This document shows positions 1-7,789 of a DNA stretch of 64,000 nt, in pieces (within the stretch, counting starts at the first letter, position 1; each line of letters opens with the position of its first letter). Source of the stretch: Streptomyces eurocidicus (GTDB lineage Bacteria; Actinomycetota; Actinomycetes; Streptomycetales; Streptomycetaceae). The stretch covers positions 310,001-374,000 of the forward strand of contig NZ_LGUI01000009.1 of assembly GCF_002891295.1 (NCBI RefSeq), written 5' to 3'. The position numbers and the translations under genes are program-made. The notes beneath the pieces were generated by a model that was not told the origin of the DNA, did not search any database, and was given only the letters and a program-made list of their open reading frames with translations.

Positions 1-288
1 GACGTCCTGGCCGATGCGGGTGGTGCCCCACCAGTGGTCGGCGGAAGGGGCCTCGCGCAGGGCGGTGTAGTCGATGTCCGTGTGGTTCCACGGTGTCAGG
101 TACGGGCCGGCGGCGGCGAGCAGGAACAGCAGGAGCAGGACGGTGGCGCCGACGACGGCGTTGGCGTTCCCGGCGAAGCGCCGCAGGGCGACGCGGGCGC
201 GGCCGGGCGGCGCGGCCCGCTCCGGTGCGTCGTCCGGTTCCGGGGTGTGCTCCGGTCCGGCGGCGGGCGGGGTGGCGGTGGTGGTCAT
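1..288 (-). CDS. Peptide ABC transporter permease, DppC/OppC type (partial)
   Basis: N-terminal 96 codons of a gene that runs off the left edge. The ATG is at 288. The product opens with a Pro/Ala-rich, charged cytoplasmic tail of about 30 residues. One hydrophobic segment follows at about residues 35-55, and then a short periplasmic-type stretch. This is how the OppC_N region of the second permease of peptide importers looks. It starts 25 bases downstream of the DppB-type permease gene on the same strand, the usual B-then-C order. The inner-membrane loop that contacts the ATPase lies outside the window. The ATPase genes are presumably further left. Family call rests on context plus the single membrane segment. 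Confidence 0.8.
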   Translation of the reverse strand, partial: MTTTATPPAAGPEHTPEPDDAPERAAPPGRARVALRRFAGNANAVVGATVLLLLFLLAAAGPYLTPWNHTDIDYTALREAPSADHWWGTTRIGQDV

Positions 289-313
289 GGTGGGGGCCTC
301 ACTCGGTCAAGGC

Positions 314-1342
314 TCAGCTGGTGCGGACGCGGGGGTCGAGCGCGGCGTGGAGGACGTCGGCCAGGAAGCCCGAGAGCAGCACCATCACGGCGGCGAACAC
401 ATTGACCGCGACGACGGAGTTCACGTCGCTCTTGCCGATGGAGTCGATGAACCAGGAGCCCATGCCGTGCCAGCCGAAGATCTTCTCGGTGAACGCGGCG
501 CCGGTGAACAGCGCCAGGAACCCGTAGGCGAAGAAGGTCGACATGGGCACGAGCGCGGTCCGCAGCCCATGGGTGAGGACGGCCCTGCGGTGGGTGAGCC
601 CCTTGGCCCGGGCGGTGCGCAGGAAGTCGGAGCCGAGCACGTCGAGCATGGTGCCGCGCTGGTATCGGCTGTACGCGGCGGCGGTGCCCAGGGCGATGGA
701 CAGGGTGGGCAGCAGCAGGTGGACGGCGCGGTCGCCGAGCAAGGTGCCCGCGGAGCCGGTGAGTCCGGGGGTCTTCTCGCCGGTGAAGGAGATGATCTCG
801 GTGCCCGCGCTCTGGTTGACCTTCATCGCGCCGACCTTGAGGAGCACGGCGAGGAGGAAGGTGGGCGTGGAGAGGAGCAGGAACGCGAAGAAGGTGACCG
901 CCCGATCGGAAAAACGATACTGCCGGAGCGCTCCCCAGGCTCCGGCGAGGATGCCGGCGGCCGTGCCGAGCACCGTGCCCGCCAGCAGCAGCCGCAGGCT
1001 GACGCCGATCCGGCGGCCGAACTCCTCGCCCACGCTGCCGCTGTCGATGGTGCGGCCGAGGTCGCCGCGCACGGCGTGCGAGAACCAGGCGCCGAAGCGG
1101 TCGAGCACCGGCGTGTGGTCGTTGATGCCGAGCGCGGTCAGCTGCGCCTCCACCGAGTCGGCGGGCGGCGGGGGTTGACGCCCCTCGAAGTAGCCGCGCG
1201 GGGACAGCGCGAGCGACGAGAGCACGTAGGACACGAAGACGGCCACGGCGAGGAGCACGACGTAGTACCCGAGCCGTTTGGTCAGATAGGCGAGCACGGG
1301 GAGTGACGCTATCCGCTGGATAAAGCGGAGTGGTTTCTTCAT
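314..1342 (-). CDS. Peptide ABC transporter permease, DppB/OppB type
   Basis: 342-residue membrane permease for import of peptides or related solutes (binding-protein-dependent transport, BPD_transp_1 family). An N-terminal membrane helix lies at about residues 25-47, followed by a periplasmic loop of about 70 residues typical of DppB. The other membrane segments lie at about 117-140, 150-170, 210-230, 270-290 and 310-330. The loop near residue 240 (RTARAKGLTHRRAV) is the EAA-like coupling motif that meets the ATPase. The last periplasmic part with FGWHGMGSWF is characteristic of the family. ATG at 1342 has no strong Shine-Dalgarno sequence. The gene is followed after 25 bases by the DppC-type permease, and a binding-protein gene is divergent at 1467, so the three form one transporter with two transcription units. 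Confidence 0.92.
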   Translation of the reverse strand: MKKPLRFIQRIASLPVLAYLTKRLGYYVVLLAVAVFVSYVLSSLALSPRGYFEGRQPPPPADSVEAQLTALGINDHTPVLDRFGAWFSHAVRGDLGRTIDSGSVGEEFGRRIGVSLRLLLAGTVLGTAAGILAGAWGALRQYRFSDRAVTFFAFLLLSTPTFLLAVLLKVGAMKVNQSAGTEIISFTGEKTPGLTGSAGTLLGDRAVHLLLPTLSIALGTAAAYSRYQRGTMLDVLGSDFLRTARAKGLTHRRAVLTHGLRTALVPMSTFFAYGFLALFTGAAFTEKIFGWHGMGSWFIDSIGKSDVNSVVAVNVFAAVMVLLSGFLADVLHAALDPRVRTS

Positions 1343-1466
1343 ATGTCATACGCGTTTCAGGCGTGCTAAATGCTTCGAACGCCTACCCAAGTGACCTGTT
1401 GTGACTGGTGTGTCGTGCATACGGTGACCGGGCCCGTGCGTCCGTCAGCCGAGAGGAACCCCGCCC

Positions 1467-3164
1467 ATGAACAGCGCCGTCAGAGCCGCTGCCGTCGTCG
1501 CCGCGACCGTCTCCGCGGCACTGGTGCTCACCGCCTGCGGCGGCGGAGGGAGCGACGCGTCCGACGACGCGCCGGGCAAGGCCGCGCCGGCGGCCGGCAC
1601 GCAGGACCTCAACCCGCACCCGGCCGGGGACCTCAAGCAGGGCGGTGTGTACAAGGTCTCGATCCAGCAGTGGATCAACCAGTACAACCCCAACCAGACG
1701 GACGGCACCCAGGGCGACGCGTCCGCCATCACCGAGCTGGTCGAGCCGGACCTCTTCACCCTCGACGCCAAGGGCGTCCCGCACTCCAACCCGGACTTCC
1801 TCGCCTCCGCGAAGGTCGTCTCGAACGACCCGCAGGTGGTGTCGTACGAGCTGAACCCGAAGGCCAGGTGGTCGGACGGGAAGCCGCTGGGCGCCGCCGA
1901 CTTCGAGGCCCAGTGGAAGGCGCTCAGCGGCAAGGACAAGGGCTACCAGGTCGCCACCACCAGCGGCTACGACCAGATAGCCAAGGTCGAGCAGGGCAAG
2001 GACGAGCACGAGGTACGGGTCACCTTCGCCACCCCGTTCGCCGACTGGCAGATGCTCTTCGACCCGCTGCTCCCGGCCTCCCTCAACGCCACGCCCGAGA
2101 GCTTCAACAAGAGCTGGGCCGGGACCGTGCCCGTGACGTCGAACGCCTGGAAGGTCGGGCAGTACGACAAGACCGCCAAGACCATCACCCTGGTGCCGGA
2201 CCCCGCCTGGTGGGGCGAGAAGCCCAAGCTGGACAAGTACATCTTCTGGGCCATGGACAGCACCGCCCGGACCGACGCGTACCTCAACAAGGAGATCCAC
2301 GAGGCCCCCGCGGTCACCCCCGAGGCGTACAAGCGGCTCAAGGAGGACAAGGACACCGACTTCCGGATCGGCGCCCGCTGGGACCAGGTGACGCTCAGCA
2401 TGAACGGCGGGCGGGGCCCGCTCCAGGACGTGAGGGTCCGCCAGGCGGTGACCCTCGGCGTGGACCGCGAGGCGCTGGTGAAGGTGGCCGGAAAGGACCT
2501 CCCCTTCCAGCCCAAGGTGGTGAACAACCACTTCTTCATGCCCAACCAGGAGGGCTACCGGGACAACGCGGGCGCCTTCGGCAAGCGCGACGTCGCCCGG
2601 GCGAAGAAGCTGCTGGAGGAGGCGGGCTGGCGGGACGGGGGCGCCGGCAAGCCGCGCACCAAGGACGGCAAGCCGCTGACCCTGGAGTACGTGATGCCCG
2701 CCGACGCCACCGGGCTCGCCGAGGACCAGGCCAAGCTCACCCAGCAGATGCTCGGCGAGACCGGGATCAAGGTCGAGCTGCGCAAGGTGCCGGGCGACGA
2801 CTACTTCGACCAGTACGTCCACCGGAGCAACTACGACCTCACGCAGTTCCGCCAGGTCGACCGGATCTACCGCTCCAGCTCCTACCAGGACTACCGGCAG
2901 CCGGAGGGCGACCGCTCCTTCGGCAACTACGGCCGGGTCTCCTCGCCCGAGGTCGACAAGCTGATGGTGGAGGCGTCCCGGACCACCGACCCGCAGAAGC
3001 AGATCGCGCTCTACAACGAGGCGGACGCGAAGCTCTGGGAGCTCGGCCACTCGGTGCCGCTCTACCAGCGCCCGCAGATCCTGGCCCTCCGCAAGGGCCT
3101 CGCCAACACCGGTGCGCCGGGGCTCGGCAGCGAGACCAGCGTCCGCATCGGCTGGCTCAGGTGA
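1467..3164 (+). CDS. Peptide-binding lipoprotein of ABC transporter (SBP family 5)
   Basis: 565 residues, the usual size for extracellular solute-binding proteins of family 5 (DppA/OppA type). A signal peptide with a hydrophobic core at residues 5-20 ends in the lipobox LTAC, so Cys24 should be lipidated and the protein held on the outer face of the membrane. The mature part has family features: KQGGVYKVS near residue 56, RWSDGKPLGAADF near residue 135, and a middle region with VRQAVTLGVDREAL. Gene and permeases (314-1342 and leftwards) are divergent across a 124-base gap, so promoters for both must lie there. Its stop overlaps the end of the convergent TetR gene by 8 bases. The substrate cannot be told from sequence. 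Confidence 0.93.
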   Translation: MNSAVRAAAVVAATVSAALVLTACGGGGSDASDDAPGKAAPAAGTQDLNPHPAGDLKQGGVYKVSIQQWINQYNPNQTDGTQGDASAITELVEPDLFTLDAKGVPHSNPDFLASAKVVSNDPQVVSYELNPKARWSDGKPLGAADFEAQWKALSGKDKGYQVATTSGYDQIAKVEQGKDEHEVRVTFATPFADWQMLFDPLLPASLNATPESFNKSWAGTVPVTSNAWKVGQYDKTAKTITLVPDPAWWGEKPKLDKYIFWAMDSTARTDAYLNKEIHEAPAVTPEAYKRLKEDKDTDFRIGARWDQVTLSMNGGRGPLQDVRVRQAVTLGVDREALVKVAGKDLPFQPKVVNNHFFMPNQEGYRDNAGAFGKRDVARAKKLLEEAGWRDGGAGKPRTKDGKPLTLEYVMPADATGLAEDQAKLTQQMLGETGIKVELRKVPGDDYFDQYVHRSNYDLTQFRQVDRIYRSSSYQDYRQPEGDRSFGNYGRVSSPEVDKLMVEASRTTDPQKQIALYNEADAKLWELGHSVPLYQRPQILALRKGLANTGAPGLGSETSVRIGWLR

Positions 3165-3852
3165 ACCCGGCGCCCCGGCCGTCGCCCACAAGAGCGCGGA
3201 CCAGACGGGCGACATCCGCGGCGGCCCCGTCGTCCGGTCCGGCCGGCGCGACGATGTAGGACAGCGTCAGCCGGACGGCCATCTCACAGGCCCACGGCAC
3301 CGCGCCCACCGGCCGGCCGGCGCCCCCGGAGGGTCCCGCCGCGCGGTCCCCGGCGGCCTCCGCGGCGCCCTCCGTATCCGCCTCCCCGGCGGTGACCGCC
3401 TCGATCACGCGGTCCCGGACGCCGTCCGCCAGGGCGCCCGGCGTCGGGGTGGCGCGGGCGGCGGCGGAGCCGGGGACGACCCGGCGCGCCGGGTCGGCGG
3501 GGGCCGCCGCGGCGGGGAGCCGGTCGCCCCTGGAGCCGGTCAGCGCGGCCCGCACGAGGGGGTTGACACGGGCCGTACGCAGGATCCACACGGCACCGGC
3601 GGCACAGCGGTCCGCCGCGTCCGCGCCGGGACCGGCCCCGGCGAGGGCCTTCACGACCCCGGCGAGGAAGGTCTCCGTCTCGCGCCGCACCAGGGCGCGG
3701 GCCAGCCCGTCCTTGCTGCCGAACTCGTTGTAGAGCGTCTGCCGGGAGACCCCGGCGGCGGCCGCGACGTCGACCATCCGGACCCCGCTCCAGGGCCGGC
3801 TGCCGAGCGCCGCGAAGGCCGCGTCCAGCAAGTGTTCTCGTGCCGCGGGCAT
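3157..3852 (-). CDS. TetR-family transcriptional regulator
   Basis: 231-residue regulator if started at the ATG at 3852 (MPAAREHLLDAAF). An upstream in-frame extension is possible but has no family support. The N-terminal 50 residues form the TetR DNA-binding domain: helix 1 (AREHLLDAAFAAL), the turn with VRMVDVAAAAGVS, and the recognition helix RQTLYNEFGSK. The C-terminal ligand-binding part is long and rich in Ala, Pro and Gly, with an apparently disordered segment in the middle. It is convergent with the binding-protein gene, and its last 8 bases overlap that gene's stop. It is divergent from hisN, which begins 125 bases away. Ligand and targets are unknown. Control of the adjacent peptide transporter or of itself is a reasonable guess only. 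Confidence 0.85.
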   Translation of the reverse strand: MPAAREHLLDAAFAALGSRPWSGVRMVDVAAAAGVSRQTLYNEFGSKDGLARALVRRETETFLAGVVKALAGAGPGADAADRCAAGAVWILRTARVNPLVRAALTGSRGDRLPAAAAPADPARRVVPGSAAARATPTPGALADGVRDRVIEAVTAGEADTEGAAEAAGDRAAGPSGGAGRPVGAVPWACEMAVRLTLSYIVAPAGPDDGAAADVARLVRALVGDGRGAGFT

Positions 3853-3977
3853 CGTCGCCTCCCCGGCCGTGCGGCCGCACGGCGGTCGTGCGCACAGAAT
3901 TGACGTACCGCCATACGGTGTCAAGAGTCCTGGCGGGCCGCGGCCGACCGACGGGCACCCACGGGTACTGTTCAGCC

Positions 3978-4772
3978 ATGTCCGACTACCACGATGATCT
4001 GCGCCTGGCCCATGTCCTGGCGGACGCCGCCGACGCGGCGACCATGGACCGGTTCAAGGCTCTCGACCTCAAGGTCGAGACCAAACCGGACATGACCCCG
4101 GTGAGCGAGGCGGACAAGGCCGCCGAGGAGCTGATCCGCGGCCATCTGCAGCGGGCCCGCCCGCGCGACGCCGTCCTGGGCGAGGAGTTCGGCAGCGACG
4201 GCACCGGGCCGCGCCGCTGGGTCATCGACCCGATCGACGGCACGAAGAACTACGTCCGCGGGGTGCCGGTCTGGGCCACGCTGATCTCGCTGATGGTGCA
4301 GGGCGAGGGCGGCTACCAGCCGGTCGTCGGGGTGGTCTCGGCACCGGCCCTGGGCCGCCGCTGGTGGGCCGCCAAGGACTCGGGCGCCTACACCGGGCGC
4401 AGCCTGACGTCGGCCACCCGGCTCCAGGTCTCGCGGGTCGGCCGGATCTCGGACGCGTCGTTCGCCTACTCCTCGCTGAGCGGCTGGGAGGAGCGCGGGA
4501 TGCTGCCGGGCTTCCTGGACCTGACCCGCGACTGCTGGCGGACGCGCGGCTACGGCGACTTCTGGCCGTACATGATGGTCGCCGAGGGGTCGGTGGACAT
4601 CTGCGCCGAGCCGGAGCTGTCCCTGTGGGACATGGCGGCCAACGTGGTCATCGTCGAGGAGGCGGGCGGCCGCTTCACCGGCCTGGACGGGGTGCCGGGC
4701 CCGCACAGCGGCAACGCCGCCGCCTCGAACGGCCTGCTCCACGACGAGCTGCTGGGCTACCTCCAGTCGTAG
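3978..4772 (+). CDS. hisN: Histidinol-phosphatase, inositol-monophosphatase family
   Basis: 264 residues. It is an inositol-monophosphatase-fold enzyme; in actinobacteria this group removes phosphate from L-histidinol phosphate in histidine biosynthesis (HisN). Visible metal-site motifs are GEEFG (near residue 71), the family signature DPIDGTKNYVRG (near residue 86) and the C-terminal WDMAANVVIVEEAGG (near residue 217). These carry the acidic residues that bind the catalytic Mg ions. The start MSDYHDDL at 3978 was chosen because the coding pattern and family length begin there; longer starts would read into the TetR promoter region. The gene stands alone. A hairpin at 4811-4842 may end its transcript. 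A broader sugar- or inositol-phosphate phosphatase cannot be excluded. Confidence 0.85.
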   Translation: MSDYHDDLRLAHVLADAADAATMDRFKALDLKVETKPDMTPVSEADKAAEELIRGHLQRARPRDAVLGEEFGSDGTGPRRWVIDPIDGTKNYVRGVPVWATLISLMVQGEGGYQPVVGVVSAPALGRRWWAAKDSGAYTGRSLTSATRLQVSRVGRISDASFAYSSLSGWEERGMLPGFLDLTRDCWRTRGYGDFWPYMMVAEGSVDICAEPELSLWDMAANVVIVEEAGGRFTGLDGVPGPHSGNAAASNGLLHDELLGYLQS

Positions 4773-4810
4773 GAACGGTGTGCGCCCCGCGCCGGGGCGA
4801 CTCCACCGGA

Positions 4811-4842
4811 GCGCGCGGAAGGGACATTCCGGCTCCGCGCGC
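4811..4842 (+). terminator. Candidate terminator after hisN
   Basis: Inverted repeat GCGCGCGGA / TCCGCGCGC (4811-4819 and 4834-4842) with a 14-base loop, about 40 bases after the hisN stop. It is followed by CCCCTTGTTGT, a weak T-rich run. Confidence 0.5.
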
Positions 4843-4947
4843 CCCTTGTTGTCCCCTCGGTGTCATGTGACGATGGGAGCTCCCACGCTTGTGAACTTGT
4901 GAATTCCTTCTCGGAGTTCACGGTCCGCCAAGGAGGTGGCTCCGGCC

Positions 4948-5349
4948 ATGCTCGTCCGCGACGCCATGAGCACAGTGGTCCTCACCATCGGCCCCGCACA
5001 CACCCTCCGGCAGGCAGCGCGACTGATGTCCGCGCGCAGGATAGGGGCGGCGGTCGTCCTGGATCCCGACACCTGCGGGCTCGGCATCCTCACCGAGCGC
5101 GACATCCTCAACTCCGTCGGCGCCGGCCAGGACCCCGACCGGGAGACGGCCCACGCCCACACCACCACCGACGTGGTCTTCGCGGCCCCCGAGTGGACCC
5201 TCGACGAGGCCGCGAACGCCATGTCGCGCGGCGGCTTCCGGCACCTCATCGTCCTCGACGACCAGGGGCCGGTGGGCGTGGTGTCGGTGCGCGACATCAT
5301 CCGCTGCTGGGCGCCCCTGCGCGCACGGGAGGGCGCCCTGTCGGCCTGA
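4948..5349 (+). CDS. Two-CBS-domain protein
   Basis: 133-residue cytoplasmic protein made almost entirely of two CBS domains (about residues 7-60 and 72-125). Such paired CBS domains bind adenine nucleotides and usually sense energy or nucleotide state; the partner is unknown here. Each half shows the CBS pattern, with GAAVVLDPD...GILTERDIL in the first and HLIVLDDQGPVGVVSVRDI in the second. The ATG at 4948 was chosen because a strong Shine-Dalgarno sequence AAGGAGG (4930-4936) lies 11 bases before it. Single-gene unit, convergent with the catalase gene and separated from it by a clear terminator. Confidence 0.88.
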   Translation: MLVRDAMSTVVLTIGPAHTLRQAARLMSARRIGAAVVLDPDTCGLGILTERDILNSVGAGQDPDRETAHAHTTTDVVFAAPEWTLDEAANAMSRGGFRHLIVLDDQGPVGVVSVRDIIRCWAPLRAREGALSA

Positions 5350-5389
5350 CGCGGCCATGGATCCCCGGACGGGGGTGCACGCGGGCAGC

Positions 5390-5426
5390 CGGAGAGGCCG
5401 GAGCCCCTTGGCGTCCGGCCTCTCCG
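5390..5426. terminator. Bidirectional terminator between CBS gene and katA
   Basis: 13-base perfect arms CGGAGAGGCCGGA (5390-5402) and TCCGGCCTCTCCG (5414-5426) around an 11-base loop, followed by TTCTT on the + strand. It sits between two convergent genes. Confidence 0.85.
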
Positions 5427-5485
5427 TTCTTACGGCAAGCGGCTGAGGGGACAGCCCCCGCGGCGGTTCACCCGCCGCGGGGCGC

Positions 5486-6979
5486 TCAGCCGCGCAGGGC
5501 CTGGACCGCGGCTTCGAGCCGCTTGCCGTAGTCGGGGTCCGCCTGGCGGAAGTTGTTGATCGCGCGCTCGGCGATGTCGTCGCGCGACACCTTGGCGATG
5601 AAGCCGGCGAGGTTGGCGATCAGGCGCTCCCGCTCCTCCTCCGACATCAGCCGGTAGAGGTTGCCCGCCTGGACGAAGTCGTCGTCCTCGGCGTGCGAAG
5701 GGGCGGCGGTGTTGCCCGTGGCACCGGTCACGGGGACCGGCTGCCACAGCGGACGGCCGGTCTCGGCCGGGCCGCCGAAGCTGTTGGGCTCGTAGTTCTT
5801 GGCGCGGCCGTGGCGGCCGTCGTAGGCGTAGCCGTCGCGGCTGTTCGTCCGGGCCTCGGTGGCGTGCGGACGGTTCACCGGCAGGTGGTCGGCGTTGATG
5901 CCGACGCGGTAGCGGTGGGCGTCGCCGTAGGCGAAGAGCCGGCCCTGGAGCATCTTGTCCGGGGAGGGGCCGATGCCCGGCACGAAGTGCGCCGGCGAGA
6001 AGATCGACTGCTCGACCTCGGCGAAGACGTTCTCCGGGTTGCGGTTGAGCTCCAGCTTGCCGATCTCGATCGGCGGGTAGTCCTCGTGCGGCCACACCTT
6101 GGTGAGGTCGAACGGGTTGAAGCGGTACGTGTCCGCGTCGGCCGCCGGCATGATCTGCACCTGGACGGTCCAGCTCGGGAAGTCGCCGCGCTCGATCGAC
6201 TCGCGCAGGTCGCGCTGGTGGGAGTCCGGGTCCTCGCCGGCCAGCTTGTTGGCCTCGTCCTGGGTGAGGTTCTCGATGCCCTGGTCGGTCTTGAAGTGGT
6301 ACTTGACCCAGAAGACCTCGCCGGCCTCGTTGTTCCACTGGTAGGTGTGCGAGCCGTAGCCGTTCATGTGGCGCAGCGTCGCCGGGATGCCGCGGTCGCC
6401 GAACAGCCAGGTCACCTGGTGGGTGGACTCCGGCGACAGGCCCCAGAAGTCCCAGACGTTGTCCGCCTCCTGCGAGCCGGTGTACGGGTCGCGCTTCTGG
6501 GTGTGGATGAAGTCGGGGAACTTGATGGCGTCCTTGATGAAGAACACCGGGGTGTTGTTGCCGACGAGGTCGTAGTTGCCCTCTTCGGTGTAGAACTTCA
6601 GCGCGAAGCCACGGGGGTCGCGGACCGCGTCGGCGGAGCCGAGGTTGCCGGCGACGGTGGAGAAGCGCAGGAAGGTCTCCGTCCGCTTGCCGACCTCGGA
6701 GAGGAAGGCGGCCCGGGTCCACCGGCTGACGTCGGCGGTCACGGTGAAGGTGCCGTAGGCGCCGGCGCCGCGGGCGTGCACCACGCGCTCCGGGATGCGC
6801 TCACGGTTGAAGTGCGCGAGCTTCTCCATCAGGAGCTGGTCCTGGACCAGGACGGGGCCACCGACGCCCGCGGTCTCGCTGTTCTGGTTGTCCGCGACCG
6901 GAGCACCGGACTCCGTGGTCAGCGGACCCGTCTGCGTCACGGCCTCGCTCTGAACCGACACGTCTGCCTCCGTCGTCAT
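5486..6979 (-). CDS. katA: Monofunctional haem catalase
   Basis: 497-residue clade-type small-subunit catalase that converts hydrogen peroxide to water and oxygen in the cytoplasm. Essential residues are visible: the distal His68 in VVHARGAGAYG, the Asn in GNNTPVFF (141-142) and the proximal haem ligand Tyr351 in RLFAYGDAHRYRVG. The first 40 residues are a hydrophilic tail. Length is normal for the family. The gene is divergent from a Fur-family regulator (7124-7540) across 144 bases. A promoter with an overlapping inverted repeat lies at 7013-7040, so peroxide-responsive repression by that neighbour is likely, as known for CatR/PerR-type pairs in Streptomyces. It ends at a bidirectional terminator. 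Confidence 0.96.
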   Translation of the reverse strand: MTTEADVSVQSEAVTQTGPLTTESGAPVADNQNSETAGVGGPVLVQDQLLMEKLAHFNRERIPERVVHARGAGAYGTFTVTADVSRWTRAAFLSEVGKRTETFLRFSTVAGNLGSADAVRDPRGFALKFYTEEGNYDLVGNNTPVFFIKDAIKFPDFIHTQKRDPYTGSQEADNVWDFWGLSPESTHQVTWLFGDRGIPATLRHMNGYGSHTYQWNNEAGEVFWVKYHFKTDQGIENLTQDEANKLAGEDPDSHQRDLRESIERGDFPSWTVQVQIMPAADADTYRFNPFDLTKVWPHEDYPPIEIGKLELNRNPENVFAEVEQSIFSPAHFVPGIGPSPDKMLQGRLFAYGDAHRYRVGINADHLPVNRPHATEARTNSRDGYAYDGRHGRAKNYEPNSFGGPAETGRPLWQPVPVTGATGNTAAPSHAEDDDFVQAGNLYRLMSEEERERLIANLAGFIAKVSRDDIAERAINNFRQADPDYGKRLEAAVQALRG

Positions 6980-7012
6980 CTCGCCCTGCCACCTTGGCCT
7001 GAACCGAGCTCG

Positions 7013-7040
7013 ATCCTACATTGGACTTTGTCTAAGTCAA
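7013..7040 (-). promoter_or_regulatory. katA promoter with overlapping Fur/PerR-like operator
   Basis: On the minus strand a -35 TTGACT (7040-7035), a 16-base spacer and a -10 TAGGAT (7018-7013) give a near-consensus vegetative promoter 34 bases before the katA start. A perfect dyad GACTT-TGTCT-AAGTC (7024-7038) overlaps the -35 and the spacer, a position suited to repression by the adjacent Fur-family protein. Confidence 0.65.
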
Positions 7041-7123
7041 GAAGAGGGAGAGATGAATATCAGGTCCAGTGATGGACGGGGCCCGCTGCTACGCTGGTCC
7101 CATCTGACTGATAGGTGAATGGC

Positions 7124-7540
7124 ATGAGTGACCTGCTGGAACGGCTCCGGGGACGCGGCTGGCGGCTGACCGCGCAGCGACGCGTCGTCGCCGAGGTCCT
7201 CGACGGGGACCATGTGCACTACACCGCGGACGAGGTGCACGCCCGGGCGGCGCATCTGCTGCCGGAGATCTCGCGCGCGACGGTGTACAACACCCTCGGG
7301 GAGCTGGTCTCCCTGGGCGAGATCATGGAAGTGAGCACGGACGGCCGCGCCAAGCGCTACGACCCGAACGCGCACCACGCCCACCAGCACCTGGTGTGTT
7401 CCCAGTGCGGCACGATCCGCGACGTCCACCCCTCGGGCGACCTCCTGGCGGAGCTGCCGCCGGAGGAACGCTTCGGGTTCCAGGTCGCCGCGGTCGAGGT
7501 GACGTACCGGGGGCTGTGCCCCAACTGCGCGGCGGGCTGA
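7124..7540 (+). CDS. Fur-family peroxide regulator (CatR/PerR type)
   Basis: 138-residue metalloregulator. The N-terminal winged helix spans about residues 5-80, with the recognition part RATVYNTLGELVSLGEI. The dimerisation domain carries the His-rich metal site HHAHQHLVCSQCG (near residue 87) and a C-terminal CPNC, giving two CxxC pairs for structural zinc. The start at ATG 7124 is preceded by GGTGA at 7114-7118; a GTG 9 bases earlier is less well placed. It is divergent from katA with a dyad in the shared intergenic region, which is the arrangement expected of a peroxide-sensing catalase repressor. The metal and oxidant specificity are inferred from this context. It ends at a strong hairpin shared with the tRNA gene. 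Confidence 0.9.
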   Translation: MSDLLERLRGRGWRLTAQRRVVAEVLDGDHVHYTADEVHARAAHLLPEISRATVYNTLGELVSLGEIMEVSTDGRAKRYDPNAHHAHQHLVCSQCGTIRDVHPSGDLLAELPPEERFGFQVAAVEVTYRGLCPNCAAG

Positions 7541-7593
7541 CGGCGGGCGGCCTCGCGCCGCCTCCTCGCGGGCCCGCTTCACCCGCGCGTACG

Positions 7594-7628
7594 ACGAAGG
7601 CCCGGATCCTGGGGATCCGGGCCTTCGT
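7594..7628. terminator. Strong bidirectional terminator between fur-like gene and tRNA
   Basis: 16-base perfect arms (7594-7609 and 7613-7628; core AAGGCCCGGATCC) with a 3-base loop. It lies 8 bases beyond the 3' end of the minus-strand tRNA gene and 54 bases beyond the fur-like stop, so it can serve both. Confidence 0.9.
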
Positions 7629-7635
7629 CTGCAAG

Positions 7636-7709
7636 TAGCGGGGACAGGATTTGAACCTGCGACCTCTGGGTTATGAGCCCAGCGAGCTACCGAGCTGCTC
7701 CACCCCGCG
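7636..7709 (-). tRNA. tRNA-fMet(CAT), initiator, copy 1
   Basis: 74-base cloverleaf on the minus strand starting CGCGGGG, with D-arm AGCTCGGTAGCT, anticodon loop CTCATAA (anticodon CAT), T-arm GGTTCAAATCC and 3' end CCCCGCTA; CCA is not encoded. Two features mark it as initiator rather than elongator. Position 1 (C) does not pair with position 72 (T), and the anticodon stem ends with three G:C pairs (CTGGG/CCCAG). A second identical copy lies at 9911-9984. Confidence 0.95.
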
Positions 7710-7720
7710 TCGGTAACGTC

Positions 7721-7750
7721 ACTCTAACCCGTCGGCGACGACCATGGCAA
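7721..7750 (-). promoter_or_regulatory. Promoter of initiator tRNA copy 1
   Basis: Minus strand: -35 TTGCCA (7750-7745), 18-base spacer, -10 TAGAGT (7726-7721), 11 bases before the mature tRNA 5' end. Confidence 0.65.
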
Positions 7751-7789
7751 ACGGGTGAGGCTCCCGGGGCCCGGAGCGGGCCCCGGGGA

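Noticed and set aside
1343..1466. Defined promoters in the divergent gap of the first peptide transporter
   Set aside because: Several weak TTGnnn and TAnnnT matches exist, but none has good spacing and sequence together.
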